The notes: a model not told the origin generated them from the letters alone. A DNA stretch of 7,865 bases from Thermoplasmata archaeon (GCA_021796175.1 JAJYOM010000067.1:1-7865); one strand, 5' to 3'; numbered from the stretch's first letter, positions 1-7,100 are shown. A program made the numbers and translations.

Positions 1-299
1 CTGCTTCACATGGCCCTATTGCTTCTTCCCCTCATTTTGAGGAGGCGGGGAAGGTGAATTCTGTTCCAGCCGGTTACGCCGCAACAAGCAAAACCCTCCT
101 TTCCTCATATGTGCATCCGCACTGAAAATTGCAAATCCGGAAGATAATTATGGAGTATTGAAGGTATGCTGACTGAATCTGACGCTATCCCACTTTTAAC
201 TGCCGCGCCTGATAATCGGAATGCAATACCCACATTTGAAGCAGTCAGCCGGAAGGACTGCCGCAGTTGACAGATCGGTTGGAAAACAGTTTTCCCGGT
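1..299. other. Non-coding region downstream of the aminotransferase gene
   Basis: No convincing gene is seen in this stretch, which lies downstream of the minus-strand aminotransferase gene and reaches the left edge. It contains three short inverted repeats (25-53, 241-261 and 281-295). A plus-strand frame open from position 3 to a TGA at 123-125 could be the tail of a gene entering from the left, and a 34-codon plus-strand ORF sits at 166-270; neither has enough support to call. No tRNA cloverleaf or C/D-box sRNA motif pair was recognised by eye. Confidence 0.6.
281..295 (-). terminator. Possible 3'-end hairpin of the aminotransferase transcript
   Basis: A perfect inverted repeat, GGAAAA-CTG-TTTTCC as read on the minus strand, begins four bases after the aminotransferase TGA. 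Its 3' arm contains four T residues. A second inverted repeat (GCAGTC/GACTGC, 9-nt loop, 241-261) follows downstream. Archaeal termination depends mainly on T-rich tracts, and this one is short, so a terminator or 3'-end stabilising role is only a weak inference. Confidence 0.25.
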
Positions 300-1496
300 T
301 CATCGGGCTGTTCTGAGTGCCTTCTCGAGTCCGTCCATTGCCTCCGCCATGACGTCCACCGGTGCCAGGAACACCGAACGAAAATGCATCGCGCCATACT
401 GGCTGTCAAAGCCGGAGCCGTTCACAAAGAGCACATGCCCGTGCTTCAGGACATGAAGGACGAAATCCCTGTCACTCTTCCATCCAGGCGCATCTATCCT
501 GGGGAAGACGTAGAAGGCACCCTCCGGAGCAGTGACGGATATGCCATCCATCTCGTTCAGCCGCCTGACCGTATAATCCCTTCTCTCCTTCAGCGCCTTT
601 ACCATTCTTGTCAGGTGAGTCTGGGGACCCCTGAGCGCTGCAACCATCGCCCTCTGTGCCGGATTGCTGGCGCACAGTCTCGCCCTGGCCTCCTTCAGGA
701 ATGCATCCTGCAGATCTGAAAGGTATCCTCCGCTGTCCCTGAATACGACATATCCTATCCTCCACCCGGTGACAAGATAGCTCTTCGAGAAGCCGTTCAG
801 TATCACCATTGGCACATCCTTGGACACACGCGATGGTGAAACATGCTCGGTTCCGTATGTCAGCATGTCATAGATTTCATCGGAAATAACAGGCAAACCG
901 TGCTCTCCCGCTATGTTGCATATCTCCCGCAGGTCGTTCTCCCTGTAGACAGCGCCCGTGGGGTTGTTGGGGCTTACGATGAGTATTGCCTTCGTCCTTT
1001 CGCTGATCCTTGACCTGATGTCATCCAGATCCGGCCTCCACCCTTTTTCCTCGATTGTCCTGTACGGCACCGGTTTGCCTCCGTAGTATCTCGTCACAGA
1101 CGAATACGGCGGATACGTGGGGCCCGGGACGAGCAGTTCATCCCCGTTGTCCACCATTGCGCCGAGAAGGAGCTGTATTCCCTCCGTTATTCCTGTTGTT
1201 ACAACAATGCTCTCTGTCCCGACAGAGTTGGAATTCTTCGCCTTCTCCCTTTCCGCGATTGCCTGCCGCAGCTCAAGGTATCCCTCAGAATCACCGTAGC
1301 TGTTGTTGCCCTCAAGGACTGCATCAAACATAGCTCTCTTGATGTGCTCGGGTGTGTCAAAATCAAATGCAACCGGATCACCTATGTTGAGCCTGATGAC
1401 CCTGGTACCGCTCCTCTCTATCTCCCTTGCAGGCAGCACAAGATCCCGAATGGCATATTCCATGCCGGCTGCTCTCGCGGTTGGTTTGAATTTCAT
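300..1496 (-). CDS. alaA: Alanine aminotransferase (class I/II, PLP-dependent)
   Basis: This 398-residue fold-type I PLP enzyme very likely interconverts alanine plus 2-oxoglutarate and pyruvate plus glutamate in the cytoplasm. Visible active-site elements are the NNPTG motif (177-181, with N178), SDEIY (D206 pairing with the PLP ring nitrogen, Y209 with its hydroxyl), the FSKSY segment with Schiff-base Lys238, R246 in TGWR for the cofactor phosphate, and R373 in HFRSV for the substrate carboxylate. From memory, the sequence follows the Pyrococcus furiosus alanine aminotransferase almost without gaps, including the N-terminal EYAIRD and LNIGDP segments, so it is complete. E. coli AlaA is a more distant relative. 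The ATG start fits that alignment and lies about 26 nt from a TATA-like box with no Shine-Dalgarno, suggesting a leaderless mRNA. The TPR gene upstream on the same strand ends 42 bp away. Another substrate within the AlaA/AspC-like group cannot be excluded; the symbol follows the E. coli homologue. Confidence 0.92.
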   Translation of the reverse strand: MKFKPTARAAGMEYAIRDLVLPAREIERSGTRVIRLNIGDPVAFDFDTPEHIKRAMFDAVLEGNNSYGDSEGYLELRQAIAEREKAKNSNSVGTESIVVTTGITEGIQLLLGAMVDNGDELLVPGPTYPPYSSVTRYYGGKPVPYRTIEEKGWRPDLDDIRSRISERTKAILIVSPNNPTGAVYRENDLREICNIAGEHGLPVISDEIYDMLTYGTEHVSPSRVSKDVPMVILNGFSKSYLVTGWRIGYVVFRDSGGYLSDLQDAFLKEARARLCASNPAQRAMVAALRGPQTHLTRMVKALKERRDYTVRRLNEMDGISVTAPEGAFYVFPRIDAPGWKSDRDFVLHVLKHGHVLFVNGSGFDSQYGAMHFRSVFLAPVDVMAEAMDGLEKALRTAR

Positions 1497-1517
1497 GATA
1501 CAATGAGATTTTGTTAG

Positions 1518-1525
1518 AATAAAAA
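1518..1525 (-). promoter_or_regulatory. TATA-like box of a leaderless aminotransferase promoter
   Basis: On the minus strand TTTTTATT is centred about 26 nt before the A of the aminotransferase ATG (position 1496). That spacing puts the transcription start at or next to the start codon, as in archaeal leaderless genes. No Shine-Dalgarno sequence lies between the box and the ATG. The preceding bases do not form a clear purine-rich BRE. The same T-run lies just after the stop of the upstream TPR gene and may also help terminate that transcript. Confidence 0.5.
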
Positions 1526-1538
1526 GATGATGCAGGCC

Positions 1539-3683
1539 CTACTCCGTCCTTGCAACAACACGTTCCAGTTTCCTGAGGTTGCGCCTTGCCATTTCACACT
1601 TGTTGTATCCTGAAAGCGCCGCCTCGAACTCTCTTTTGGCCCCGTTATAGTCTTTCTGCTCAGCCAGTACAATGCCAAGGCTGTTGTGCGAGAGACCGGT
1701 GGGATGCATTTCAATCGAGGACCTGAGCGGCCGCTCGGCCTCCGCTGTCCTGCCTGCCTCCATGAGCGCGGCACCAAGGTTGAAGGAGTATTGCCATCTG
1801 GCCGTGGATGAGCATTTGTCAAGCAATTCCAGGCCGCCCGCGGTATCGCCGTCCAGCAGGAGGCAGACACCCTCGTTGTTGAAAATGGCTGTATTCTTCC
1901 AGTTTCGCTCCGAATAGTAGTCGAATGCACTGGCCGGTCCCTTCTTCTCCAGGACTGCCACACCCCTGTTGTTGGTAAACAGGCTGTCATTCTGCGGGTA
2001 GTCCCTGATCAGCTTCATCGCACCGGACGGTCTCCACATGGTGAGGAGAAGGGAACTCCTGGCGGCGTCAGCATACTTCGATTCTATCCCTTCCAGAGCC
2101 TCCAGTGCCTCGGCCGGTCTTTCCCGCATCGCCAGTGCGGATGCCAGCCTTATCCTTCCATCTCTTGAATTTGAAACTGTGCAAAGCTTCCTCGCCAGCT
2201 TTTCCGCATCTGCAAATCTCCTGTCTTCGAATGCCCACTCCTCCAAAGCTGAAATTGCCTTCTGGGAGACAGTACCCTGCCGCGCGAGCGTGTTTAGTTT
2301 CTTCAGTATTTCGGAAACAGCATCTCTCGCATCATCCGATGCGACATGCTTCAGCACGGAAAGCGCATCGAGCAGTCCCGCTTCGGTGGAAAGGAGCCCG
2401 TTTCGTTCCATTCTCTCAACAATGGTTTCAGAACCGACCTGTGCAGTCTCTTCGGCTGCGGCCTGAGCGGCATCTGCAGCTTGCTCAATTTCAGGAATTG
2501 TGCTCCCGTCTTCCGCAGTCTGTTGTGTAGTGACGGCATCGGGCTCGTTGTAATCCTCAAGCTGCCTGTGCACCGACTCGACCGCCAGTCTGTGCCTGAG
2601 CGCATCTATCACCTCGAGCACTTCCTCGTCCTTCTCCATCGAAGCATATCTCTGCAGGTAGCCGATCGCTTCGGTTTTTCCCATCTCTGCAAGTATGAGC
2701 CCTTTCATTCTCAGCGCTCTCGGCTCGTCGCCGTCTAATGTCAGTATCGCGTCAATCGCGACAAGTGCGCCGTCGGCGTCACCAAGCGCATACTTTGCGA
2801 TCGCCAGGTTTTTCAGAACACCGGTATCATTCTTCTTCAGGCGCAGAAGTTTTTCGTAGACTGCTGTTGCCTCCTTCAGTCTGCCGATATGCTGAAGCGT
2901 CGCTCCCTTGTTCTTCAGCGCGCCCCTGTGATTAGGCTTGACGCGCAGAATTGTCTCGTAGCATTTCAGCTCCTCCTCAAATCTGCCCAGTGTGAAGAGA
3001 GCCGTCGCCCTGCCGAACCAGTTATCCACACTCCTCGGATTGAGGTTGAGTGCTGAATCAAATGAAAGGAGCGCCTTCTCATAGGCACCCTTCTTGAACT
3101 GTATATTGCCCTGCAGCCTGAAAGCCTCATCTGACATGGGCTCAACTGCAAGTATGGATGAGATGGTCTCCAGCGCAGCATTGTAGTCGCCCGCATCGTA
3201 CCGCTCCCGGGCGTAGACGATGAGATCCCTGTACTTTCTGTCTCCCGGACTCCTTGTCCAGTTCTCTCCTTTTTCAAGCCGATATTTCAGCTGCCTGAAC
3301 GCAGGAGTGCGGGCGGCTGCCGCAAGGAACTTCTCACCGGTCTTCGAAGCGACTATCCTCTTGTTGCGCAGGAGCGCTGCACTCTCCTCGAACGGTGAAA
3401 GCAGAATCAGCTGCTTTCCGCCTTTCGCCGCAGACCTCATGACATTGGCCAGCCCAGTCTGTATTCCGAGTGACGGGATGGGTGAAACGACTACGCAGTC
3501 CCTGCCCCCGAACTTTCCCCTGAAGATGGCTGCTCTCCTGTATATCTCATGCTCTTCGAGCCTGAAGCCAATTGAACTCGCAACTGAAGCGCACACTGAA
3601 ACGTACTCATCAAGAGTGCTGTCCATCAGGCATGTGGCCGCTTCAGCATCCATTGTCTGTGCTGCCTCACTTTTGGAGGCCAT
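1539..3683 (-). CDS. TPR-repeat protein with N-terminal globular domain, function unknown
   Basis: The predicted protein has 714 residues and appears cytoplasmic, with no signal peptide or membrane segment. Residues 25-125 form a non-TPR alpha/beta-looking domain with GKFGGRDCVVVSP (56-68) and KGGKQLILLSP (87-97) strands. Residues 150-350 are about six TPR units, for example DNWFGRATALFTLGRFEEEL (220-239). An Ala/Glu/Thr-rich linker (372-420) precedes a second, more divergent helical-repeat block (about 480-700), whose last unit (LSHNSLGIVLAEQKDYNGAK) is canonical. TPR arrays usually bind protein partners, so a scaffold role is inferred; no enzyme motif was found. The ATG at 3683 is preferred because AGGAGGG (3693-3699) lies 9 nt upstream. 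A GTG at 3713 would add ten residues but would place that Shine-Dalgarno inside the coding region. The gene overlaps the upstream zinc-ribbon/TPR gene by 17 bp, which implies translational coupling. Confidence 0.85.
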   Translation of the reverse strand: MASKSEAAQTMDAEAATCLMDSTLDEYVSVCASVASSIGFRLEEHEIYRRAAIFRGKFGGRDCVVVSPIPSLGIQTGLANVMRSAAKGGKQLILLSPFEESAALLRNKRIVASKTGEKFLAAAARTPAFRQLKYRLEKGENWTRSPGDRKYRDLIVYARERYDAGDYNAALETISSILAVEPMSDEAFRLQGNIQFKKGAYEKALLSFDSALNLNPRSVDNWFGRATALFTLGRFEEELKCYETILRVKPNHRGALKNKGATLQHIGRLKEATAVYEKLLRLKKNDTGVLKNLAIAKYALGDADGALVAIDAILTLDGDEPRALRMKGLILAEMGKTEAIGYLQRYASMEKDEEVLEVIDALRHRLAVESVHRQLEDYNEPDAVTTQQTAEDGSTIPEIEQAADAAQAAAEETAQVGSETIVERMERNGLLSTEAGLLDALSVLKHVASDDARDAVSEILKKLNTLARQGTVSQKAISALEEWAFEDRRFADAEKLARKLCTVSNSRDGRIRLASALAMRERPAEALEALEGIESKYADAARSSLLLTMWRPSGAMKLIRDYPQNDSLFTNNRGVAVLEKKGPASAFDYYSERNWKNTAIFNNEGVCLLLDGDTAGGLELLDKCSSTARWQYSFNLGAALMEAGRTAEAERPLRSSIEMHPTGLSHNSLGIVLAEQKDYNGAKREFEAALSGYNKCEMARRNLRKLERVVARTE

Positions 3684-5352
3684 TGCCGCTATCCCTCCTG
3701 CCTGCAAATGCACGGAAGAACTTTTCCCTGTCTGACAGTTCCAGCTCCATGCTGAGTCTCAGCCCGAGTGTTGCGGCCTCACCGTCGTCAGGATCCTCAT
3801 CAAGCAGCTTCGCCAGCAGATCAACTGCCTCTGCCTTCCTCCCCAACTCTACGAGTTCAGCTGCCTGCAGCCTGAAAACAGACGGCTCGAGCTGTTCCGC
3901 CCTTTTCAGTGTTTCCAGCGCCGACGAATGCTTTCCCAGCTTGCACTGGAGGAGTCCCCGCCTGACTATCGCCGGCAGCAGCAGTGCGTTCATTTCAAGA
4001 GCCTTGTCGTAGGCTTCCGCCGCCTCCTTGAATTCTCCCTTCTCCTCCAGCGCCATACCCATGTTGGTCCATGTATCGGCAGACCATTCCAGGCTCTTGG
4101 AGTAGCTCATTGTCTGCAGCGCCGCGCCCCATGTTCCGATGGCAAGGTAGGCGCTGGACAGTATGTCTATGCCTTTCTGCAGGTCTGTGACCAGGGCACT
4201 CTCCCTCTTTATCTCCTCGAATTTTTCACGAAGGCCGTACTGCTCGCAGATGCTCTTCTTCAGGAGCAGTCCTGCCGAGTAACTTCCGGAATTCATCTCC
4301 TTCCCGGTAAGCTGAAGGGCCCTTCCCCAGCTGCCGTCTTTCCAGGCGCCCACCGCCCTGAGAAGGTTGTCTTCAAAGCCGATCGACTGGCTGGATGCGC
4401 TCTTCTTCAGTGCATCGAGCACTGCATACTTGCCCGTACGCAGCGACAGTATGGACGCGAGCGCATAGTCATGCTCTGTCCCCACACCGGCCTGTATCAG
4501 CTCGATGATCTCCGCAAGTGCCCTGTCAAAACTGTAAGAAAGGTAATGCAGGTATGCCCTCTTTCTGCCATTGTTCACCGCACGCGGCTCCTTTTCAGTC
4601 ACCGCTGCTTCGGCTGCCTGTGCCTCCCCGGTGCGGTTCATGGATACTTGCCCGCTGGCTCCGGCTTCAACTGTCTCCTCTGCAGTCCTGGGCCAGCCAA
4701 TGGATGCAGAAGGGTCATCGGTCTGAGGCTCCGCCAGGGGCGTTGCGTGCTCCTGGATGACAGCGTCCGATGCCACTGCCGCCGGCGCTGCTTCAGTTTC
4801 GCCGCCAGCCTGAACTCTGTTCCTTGACTTTCCCTTCCAGTATGCCGCTCTCTCGACCAGAGTGCTCTTCTTGTATTCGGCAAAATCGGATGAAACGAAG
4901 GGCATTGAAAGGTGAGCTGATGCAGATTCATAGAGGGAGGCCATCCTGTCGTATGTCTCATCCTCACCGCCTCCGTCCACCTCAATCTCATATCTGTCCA
5001 GTTTCCTGATCGCTTCCTTCAGGAATGTAAAGGGAGGAGGAGTGAAATCCATTCTCTCCGGCTCCTGGCCCAGCTCCACCATCAGCCCATTGAACAGATC
5101 GCATGCTGCAGTATAACCCGCAGCTCCATCCGGCAGCGAATCGAACCTCTCCCGGCAGCTGTCTCCATCCAGCGTGACAGTGTAGCTGTTGCCGTCAAGG
5201 ACAGCGACGGCATCAGTCATCATCATCAGCCGCCTGGTGCTTTCATGGGAATTGCTGTCAACGTACCAGTCGTCATTGAGGTTGGCGGCCGCGCAGGCGT
5301 CACAAAACGCCGCGCTTCCGGGTATTGTCCTGCCGCAGAGTATGCACTCCAT
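3667..5352 (-). CDS. Zinc-ribbon plus TPR-repeat protein, function unknown
   Basis: The predicted 561-residue cytoplasmic protein opens with a small zinc ribbon: CxxC at C3/C6 and CxxC at C17/C20. Residues about 21-180 are a non-repeat region I do not recognise, with hydrophobic strands near 46-62 and helices near 107-170. An Ala/Glu/Thr-rich, probably disordered linker spans 181-262. The rest is helical repeats, divergent at 265-420 and clearly TPR at 425-526, as in NMGMALEEKGEFKEAAEAYD (430-449). A role in protein-protein interaction is inferred; no catalytic motif is visible. The ATG at 5352 is chosen because GGGAGG (5359-5364) sits 6 nt upstream and the zinc ribbon starts at residue 3. 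An upstream TTG at 5469 or ATG at 5406 would add 39 or 18 residues without a Shine-Dalgarno. It is the first gene of a two-gene unit with the overlapping TPR gene, preceded by a palindrome-bearing promoter region. Confidence 0.85.
   Translation of the reverse strand: MECILCGRTIPGSAAFCDACAAANLNDDWYVDSNSHESTRRLMMMTDAVAVLDGNSYTVTLDGDSCRERFDSLPDGAAGYTAACDLFNGLMVELGQEPERMDFTPPPFTFLKEAIRKLDRYEIEVDGGGEDETYDRMASLYESASAHLSMPFVSSDFAEYKKSTLVERAAYWKGKSRNRVQAGGETEAAPAAVASDAVIQEHATPLAEPQTDDPSASIGWPRTAEETVEAGASGQVSMNRTGEAQAAEAAVTEKEPRAVNNGRKRAYLHYLSYSFDRALAEIIELIQAGVGTEHDYALASILSLRTGKYAVLDALKKSASSQSIGFEDNLLRAVGAWKDGSWGRALQLTGKEMNSGSYSAGLLLKKSICEQYGLREKFEEIKRESALVTDLQKGIDILSSAYLAIGTWGAALQTMSYSKSLEWSADTWTNMGMALEEKGEFKEAAEAYDKALEMNALLLPAIVRRGLLQCKLGKHSSALETLKRAEQLEPSVFRLQAAELVELGRKAEAVDLLAKLLDEDPDDGEAATLGLRLSMELELSDREKFFRAFAGRRDSGNGLQK
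3693..3699 (-). promoter_or_regulatory. Shine-Dalgarno setting the start of the 714-residue TPR gene
   Basis: AGGAGGG on the minus strand lies 9 nt before the ATG at 3683, inside the last codons of the upstream gene. It decides against the upstream GTG at 3713 and supports coupled translation of the two TPR genes. Confidence 0.75.
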
Positions 5353-5358
5353 TTCAAT

Positions 5359-5364
5359 CCTCCC
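5359..5364 (-). promoter_or_regulatory. Shine-Dalgarno setting the start of the zinc-ribbon/TPR gene
   Basis: GGGAGG on the minus strand, continuing as GGAGGAT, lies 6 nt before the ATG at 5352. It selects this start over the upstream in-frame TTG (5469) and ATG (5406), and implies a transcript with a 5' leader rather than a leaderless one. Confidence 0.75.
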
Positions 5365-5438
5365 GGATGAGACCCGCTGGATAGTACGGACTGGAACTGA
5401 CTGCATATGGTTTCTGCGCCAAACTTCACCTGCCCGGC

Positions 5439-5456
5439 TATGCCTGTACAGGCATA
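5439..5456. promoter_or_regulatory. Perfect 18-bp palindrome, candidate operator of the TPR operon
   Basis: TATGCCTGTACAGGCATA reads identically on both strands; the next pair outward does not match. It lies in the intergenic region between elp3 and the TPR operon, just downstream of two TATA-like boxes. A start site about 26 nt from either box would fall within the palindrome or a few bases before it. That position is typical for sites where archaeal dimeric winged-helix repressors block initiation. The regulator is unknown and no candidate regulator gene is in the window. As RNA it could also fold into a 6-bp hairpin with a six-base loop in the leader. Confidence 0.5.
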
Positions 5457-5466
5457 TTTCGACTTT

Positions 5467-5491
5467 CAATAAACTGGTGCCGTTTAATAAA
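5467..5491 (-). promoter_or_regulatory. TATA-like boxes of the TPR operon promoter
   Basis: Two AT-rich elements read on the minus strand as TTTATTAAAC (5482-5491) and GTTTATTG (5467-5474). Standard archaeal spacing predicts transcription starts near 5461 or 5444 respectively, giving a 5' leader of roughly 90-110 nt before the ATG at 5352. Which box is used cannot be decided from sequence alone. The leader fits the presence of a strong Shine-Dalgarno at this gene, unlike the leaderless neighbours. Confidence 0.4.
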
Positions 5492-5532
5492 CATTCGAGC
5501 TCATTTTCACAGCGCGTATTCAGGGCCAGCGC

Positions 5533-7071
5533 TCACCGCAGCTTCTTGCCCATGTAGCTGAGCTCCCTTTCATAGCCGAATCTCCTGTAGTATTCCCTCG
5601 CGCCGACACCGCTTGTCACCCTTATGCCGGGATAACCCATTTCAGATGCAATCTCCTCCGCCCTTGCTACGAGACTGGATCCGTACCCCCTGTGCTGCCA
5701 GTCAGCGCCAGATTCCCCGCCCACAGGCACGACCCTTCCGAATACCTTGAGTTCACGGATATAGGCGTGGTCACCCTGTCCAAGCCTGAGCCTTAAGTAT
5801 CCTACAATCGAATCGCCGATATCGAAGGAAAGGAATTTCTCCAACCCGCCGGAAGCCCTGTAATCAAGCTCGTTTAGCGTGACATCCGAGGCACTTATGC
5901 TGTCTTCACTGATGCCCCTGTGGCCGACCTCCCTGCATCTGATGCAGTTGCAGCGCCAGCCCCTCCTGTCCATTTCTTCCCTGACAAGTTCCCGCAGGTT
6001 GCTTTTTTTCACACCTGCATCAATGAGCGGCGCAGGTATGTCTCTCTGAATCCGCTGTATCCTGACGTACCTCGGTATGCTCCTCTTCACCTCGGCCAGA
6101 AGTTCCACTGCCTTTTCCACTGTGAACTCATCGTACAGGCCCTTCCTGTGCATCTCGTAAAGCGGTGTCCCGGCGATTATCAGCGTCGGATATATCTTCA
6201 GCATGTCCGGCCTGAAACGTTCATCCTCGAAAAGCCGGTTGAAATTCTCCCTCTCCATGGCATCTGTCATTCCCGGCAGACCAGGCATCATATGGTATCC
6301 TACTTTCAGCCCGTTGTCCTTAACCCGCCTGGTCGCTTCAATCACACACCGGACATCATGTGCCCTGTTTGCCCTCCTGAGCACATCGTCGAAAACCGCC
6401 TGGACGCCAATTTCCACCCTTGTTGCACCCAGATTGAGTATTGACTGGACCTGTCCGCTCTCCAGCTGGTCCGGCCTCGTCTCAATGGTCATGCCTATGC
6501 ACCTGTTCTCGGCTCTCTCATTCAGCGCATGTGCCTCTTCAATCGTAGCAGAATCGCGGCCGTTCATCGCGTCGAATGTCCTCCTTATGAACCATTCCTG
6601 GTATTCGCTTGTTCTCGATGTGAACGTGCCGCCCATGATTATCAGATCAATCTTGTTCGTCGAGTGGCCTATCGCGTTGAACTGCTCTATCCTTGACGCT
6701 GCCTGCCTGTACGGGTCAAAATCGTTCATGGCCGCCCTCCTGGCAGCCGGCTCTTTTCCGGTGTAAGCCTGCGCCGAGTTATTCATGACGCCACCCGGGC
6801 AGTAGACGCATGTTCCATGCGGGCAGTTGTAAGGCGAAGTCATGACTGCAAGCGCCGCTATGCCGCTGATTGTCCTGGACGGCTTCAGCCTGACAATGGG
6901 CAGCACCTTGGCCACAAGCGCGCCTGGTGTCCTGGCCAGTATGTCAGAGTTGGCTGGTATTGTCTCTAGGCTGTATTTCCTGCAGAGCTGAATCTTTCTT
7001 CTCTCGAATTGACCCGCATCCTGGATCCTGCCGGTTGTTATCTCCTCAATCAGCTCGCCGTAGTAGTCCAC
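5533..7071 (-). CDS. elp3: Elp3-type tRNA U34 carboxymethyltransferase/acetyltransferase (radical SAM + GNAT)
   Basis: Elp3 uses a radical-SAM domain and acetyl-CoA to install the carboxymethyl-type group at C5 of wobble uridine (U34) in tRNA. At 512 residues this is the usual compact archaeal form, lacking the longer eukaryotic N-terminus. C83, C88 and C91 (CPHGTCVYCPGG) bind the [4Fe-4S] cluster. Further conserved segments are IIMGGTFTSR (144-153), MTIETRPD (194-201), GLKVGYHMMPGLPGMTD (254-270) and the CNCIRC zinc-ligand cluster (C374, C376, C379). The C-terminal GNAT part has YIRELKVFG (437-445), the acetyl-CoA loop QHRGYG (459-464) and the YYRRFGY terminus. No other Elongator subunit is nearby, as expected for archaea, where Elp3 is thought to act alone. 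The GTG start lies about 26 nt from a TATA-like box without a Shine-Dalgarno, suggesting leaderless translation. The membrane-protein gene ends 46 bp upstream. Confidence 0.96.
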   Translation of the reverse strand: MDYYGELIEEITTGRIQDAGQFERRKIQLCRKYSLETIPANSDILARTPGALVAKVLPIVRLKPSRTISGIAALAVMTSPYNCPHGTCVYCPGGVMNNSAQAYTGKEPAARRAAMNDFDPYRQAASRIEQFNAIGHSTNKIDLIIMGGTFTSRTSEYQEWFIRRTFDAMNGRDSATIEEAHALNERAENRCIGMTIETRPDQLESGQVQSILNLGATRVEIGVQAVFDDVLRRANRAHDVRCVIEATRRVKDNGLKVGYHMMPGLPGMTDAMERENFNRLFEDERFRPDMLKIYPTLIIAGTPLYEMHRKGLYDEFTVEKAVELLAEVKRSIPRYVRIQRIQRDIPAPLIDAGVKKSNLRELVREEMDRRGWRCNCIRCREVGHRGISEDSISASDVTLNELDYRASGGLEKFLSFDIGDSIVGYLRLRLGQGDHAYIRELKVFGRVVPVGGESGADWQHRGYGSSLVARAEEIASEMGYPGIRVTSGVGAREYYRRFGYERELSYMGKKLR

Positions 7072-7094
7072 AGTGGAACCAAGTGCTCAATTCA

Positions 7095-7100
7095 CTTAAA
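7095..7100 (-). promoter_or_regulatory. TATA-like box of a leaderless elp3 promoter
   Basis: TTTAAG (within AGTTTAAGT) on the minus strand is centred about 26 nt before the elp3 GTG at 7071, the distance expected for a leaderless archaeal transcript. No Shine-Dalgarno lies in between. A 5-bp inverted repeat (AAGTG/CACTT, 7081-7097) overlaps this box and could be a regulatory site, but it is short. Confidence 0.4.

Noticed and set aside
3..125. Plus-strand frame open from the left edge to a TGA, possibly the C-terminus of a gene outside the window
   Set aside because: Only 40 codons are visible, there is no recognisable motif, and the base use does not look like that of the neighbouring genes. 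It cannot be separated from chance without the upstream sequence.
166..270. 34-codon plus-strand ORF with GGAG 10 nt upstream of its ATG
   Set aside because: The Shine-Dalgarno is weak, the product resembles nothing I know, and no clear TATA box precedes it. ORFs of this length are common by chance.
267..719. Plus-strand open frame antisense to the end of the aminotransferase gene
   Set aside because: It starts with TTG, has no recognisable domains, and overlaps a strongly conserved enzyme on the other strand.
3684..3713. Ten-residue N-terminal extension of the 714-residue TPR protein from a GTG
   Set aside because: The best Shine-Dalgarno (AGGAGGG) lies inside this extension at ideal spacing to the downstream ATG.
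3928..4827. Plus-strand open frame of 299 codons opposite the zinc-ribbon/TPR gene
   Set aside because: Its translation is rich in Cys, His, Arg and Leu without domain-like pattern, and it lies wholly antisense to a well-supported TPR protein with a Shine-Dalgarno. It is a compositional shadow.
5353..5469. 39-residue N-terminal extension of the zinc-ribbon/TPR protein from a TTG
   Set aside because: It would start inside a TATA-like element and run through the palindrome, without a Shine-Dalgarno. The internal ATG has a strong one directly before the zinc ribbon.
300..7071. Defence island or mobile element
   Set aside because: No transposase, integrase, toxin-antitoxin, Cas or restriction enzyme motif was seen, and the flanking genes are core metabolic and tRNA-modification functions. 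The TPR pair alone is not evidence of a defence role.
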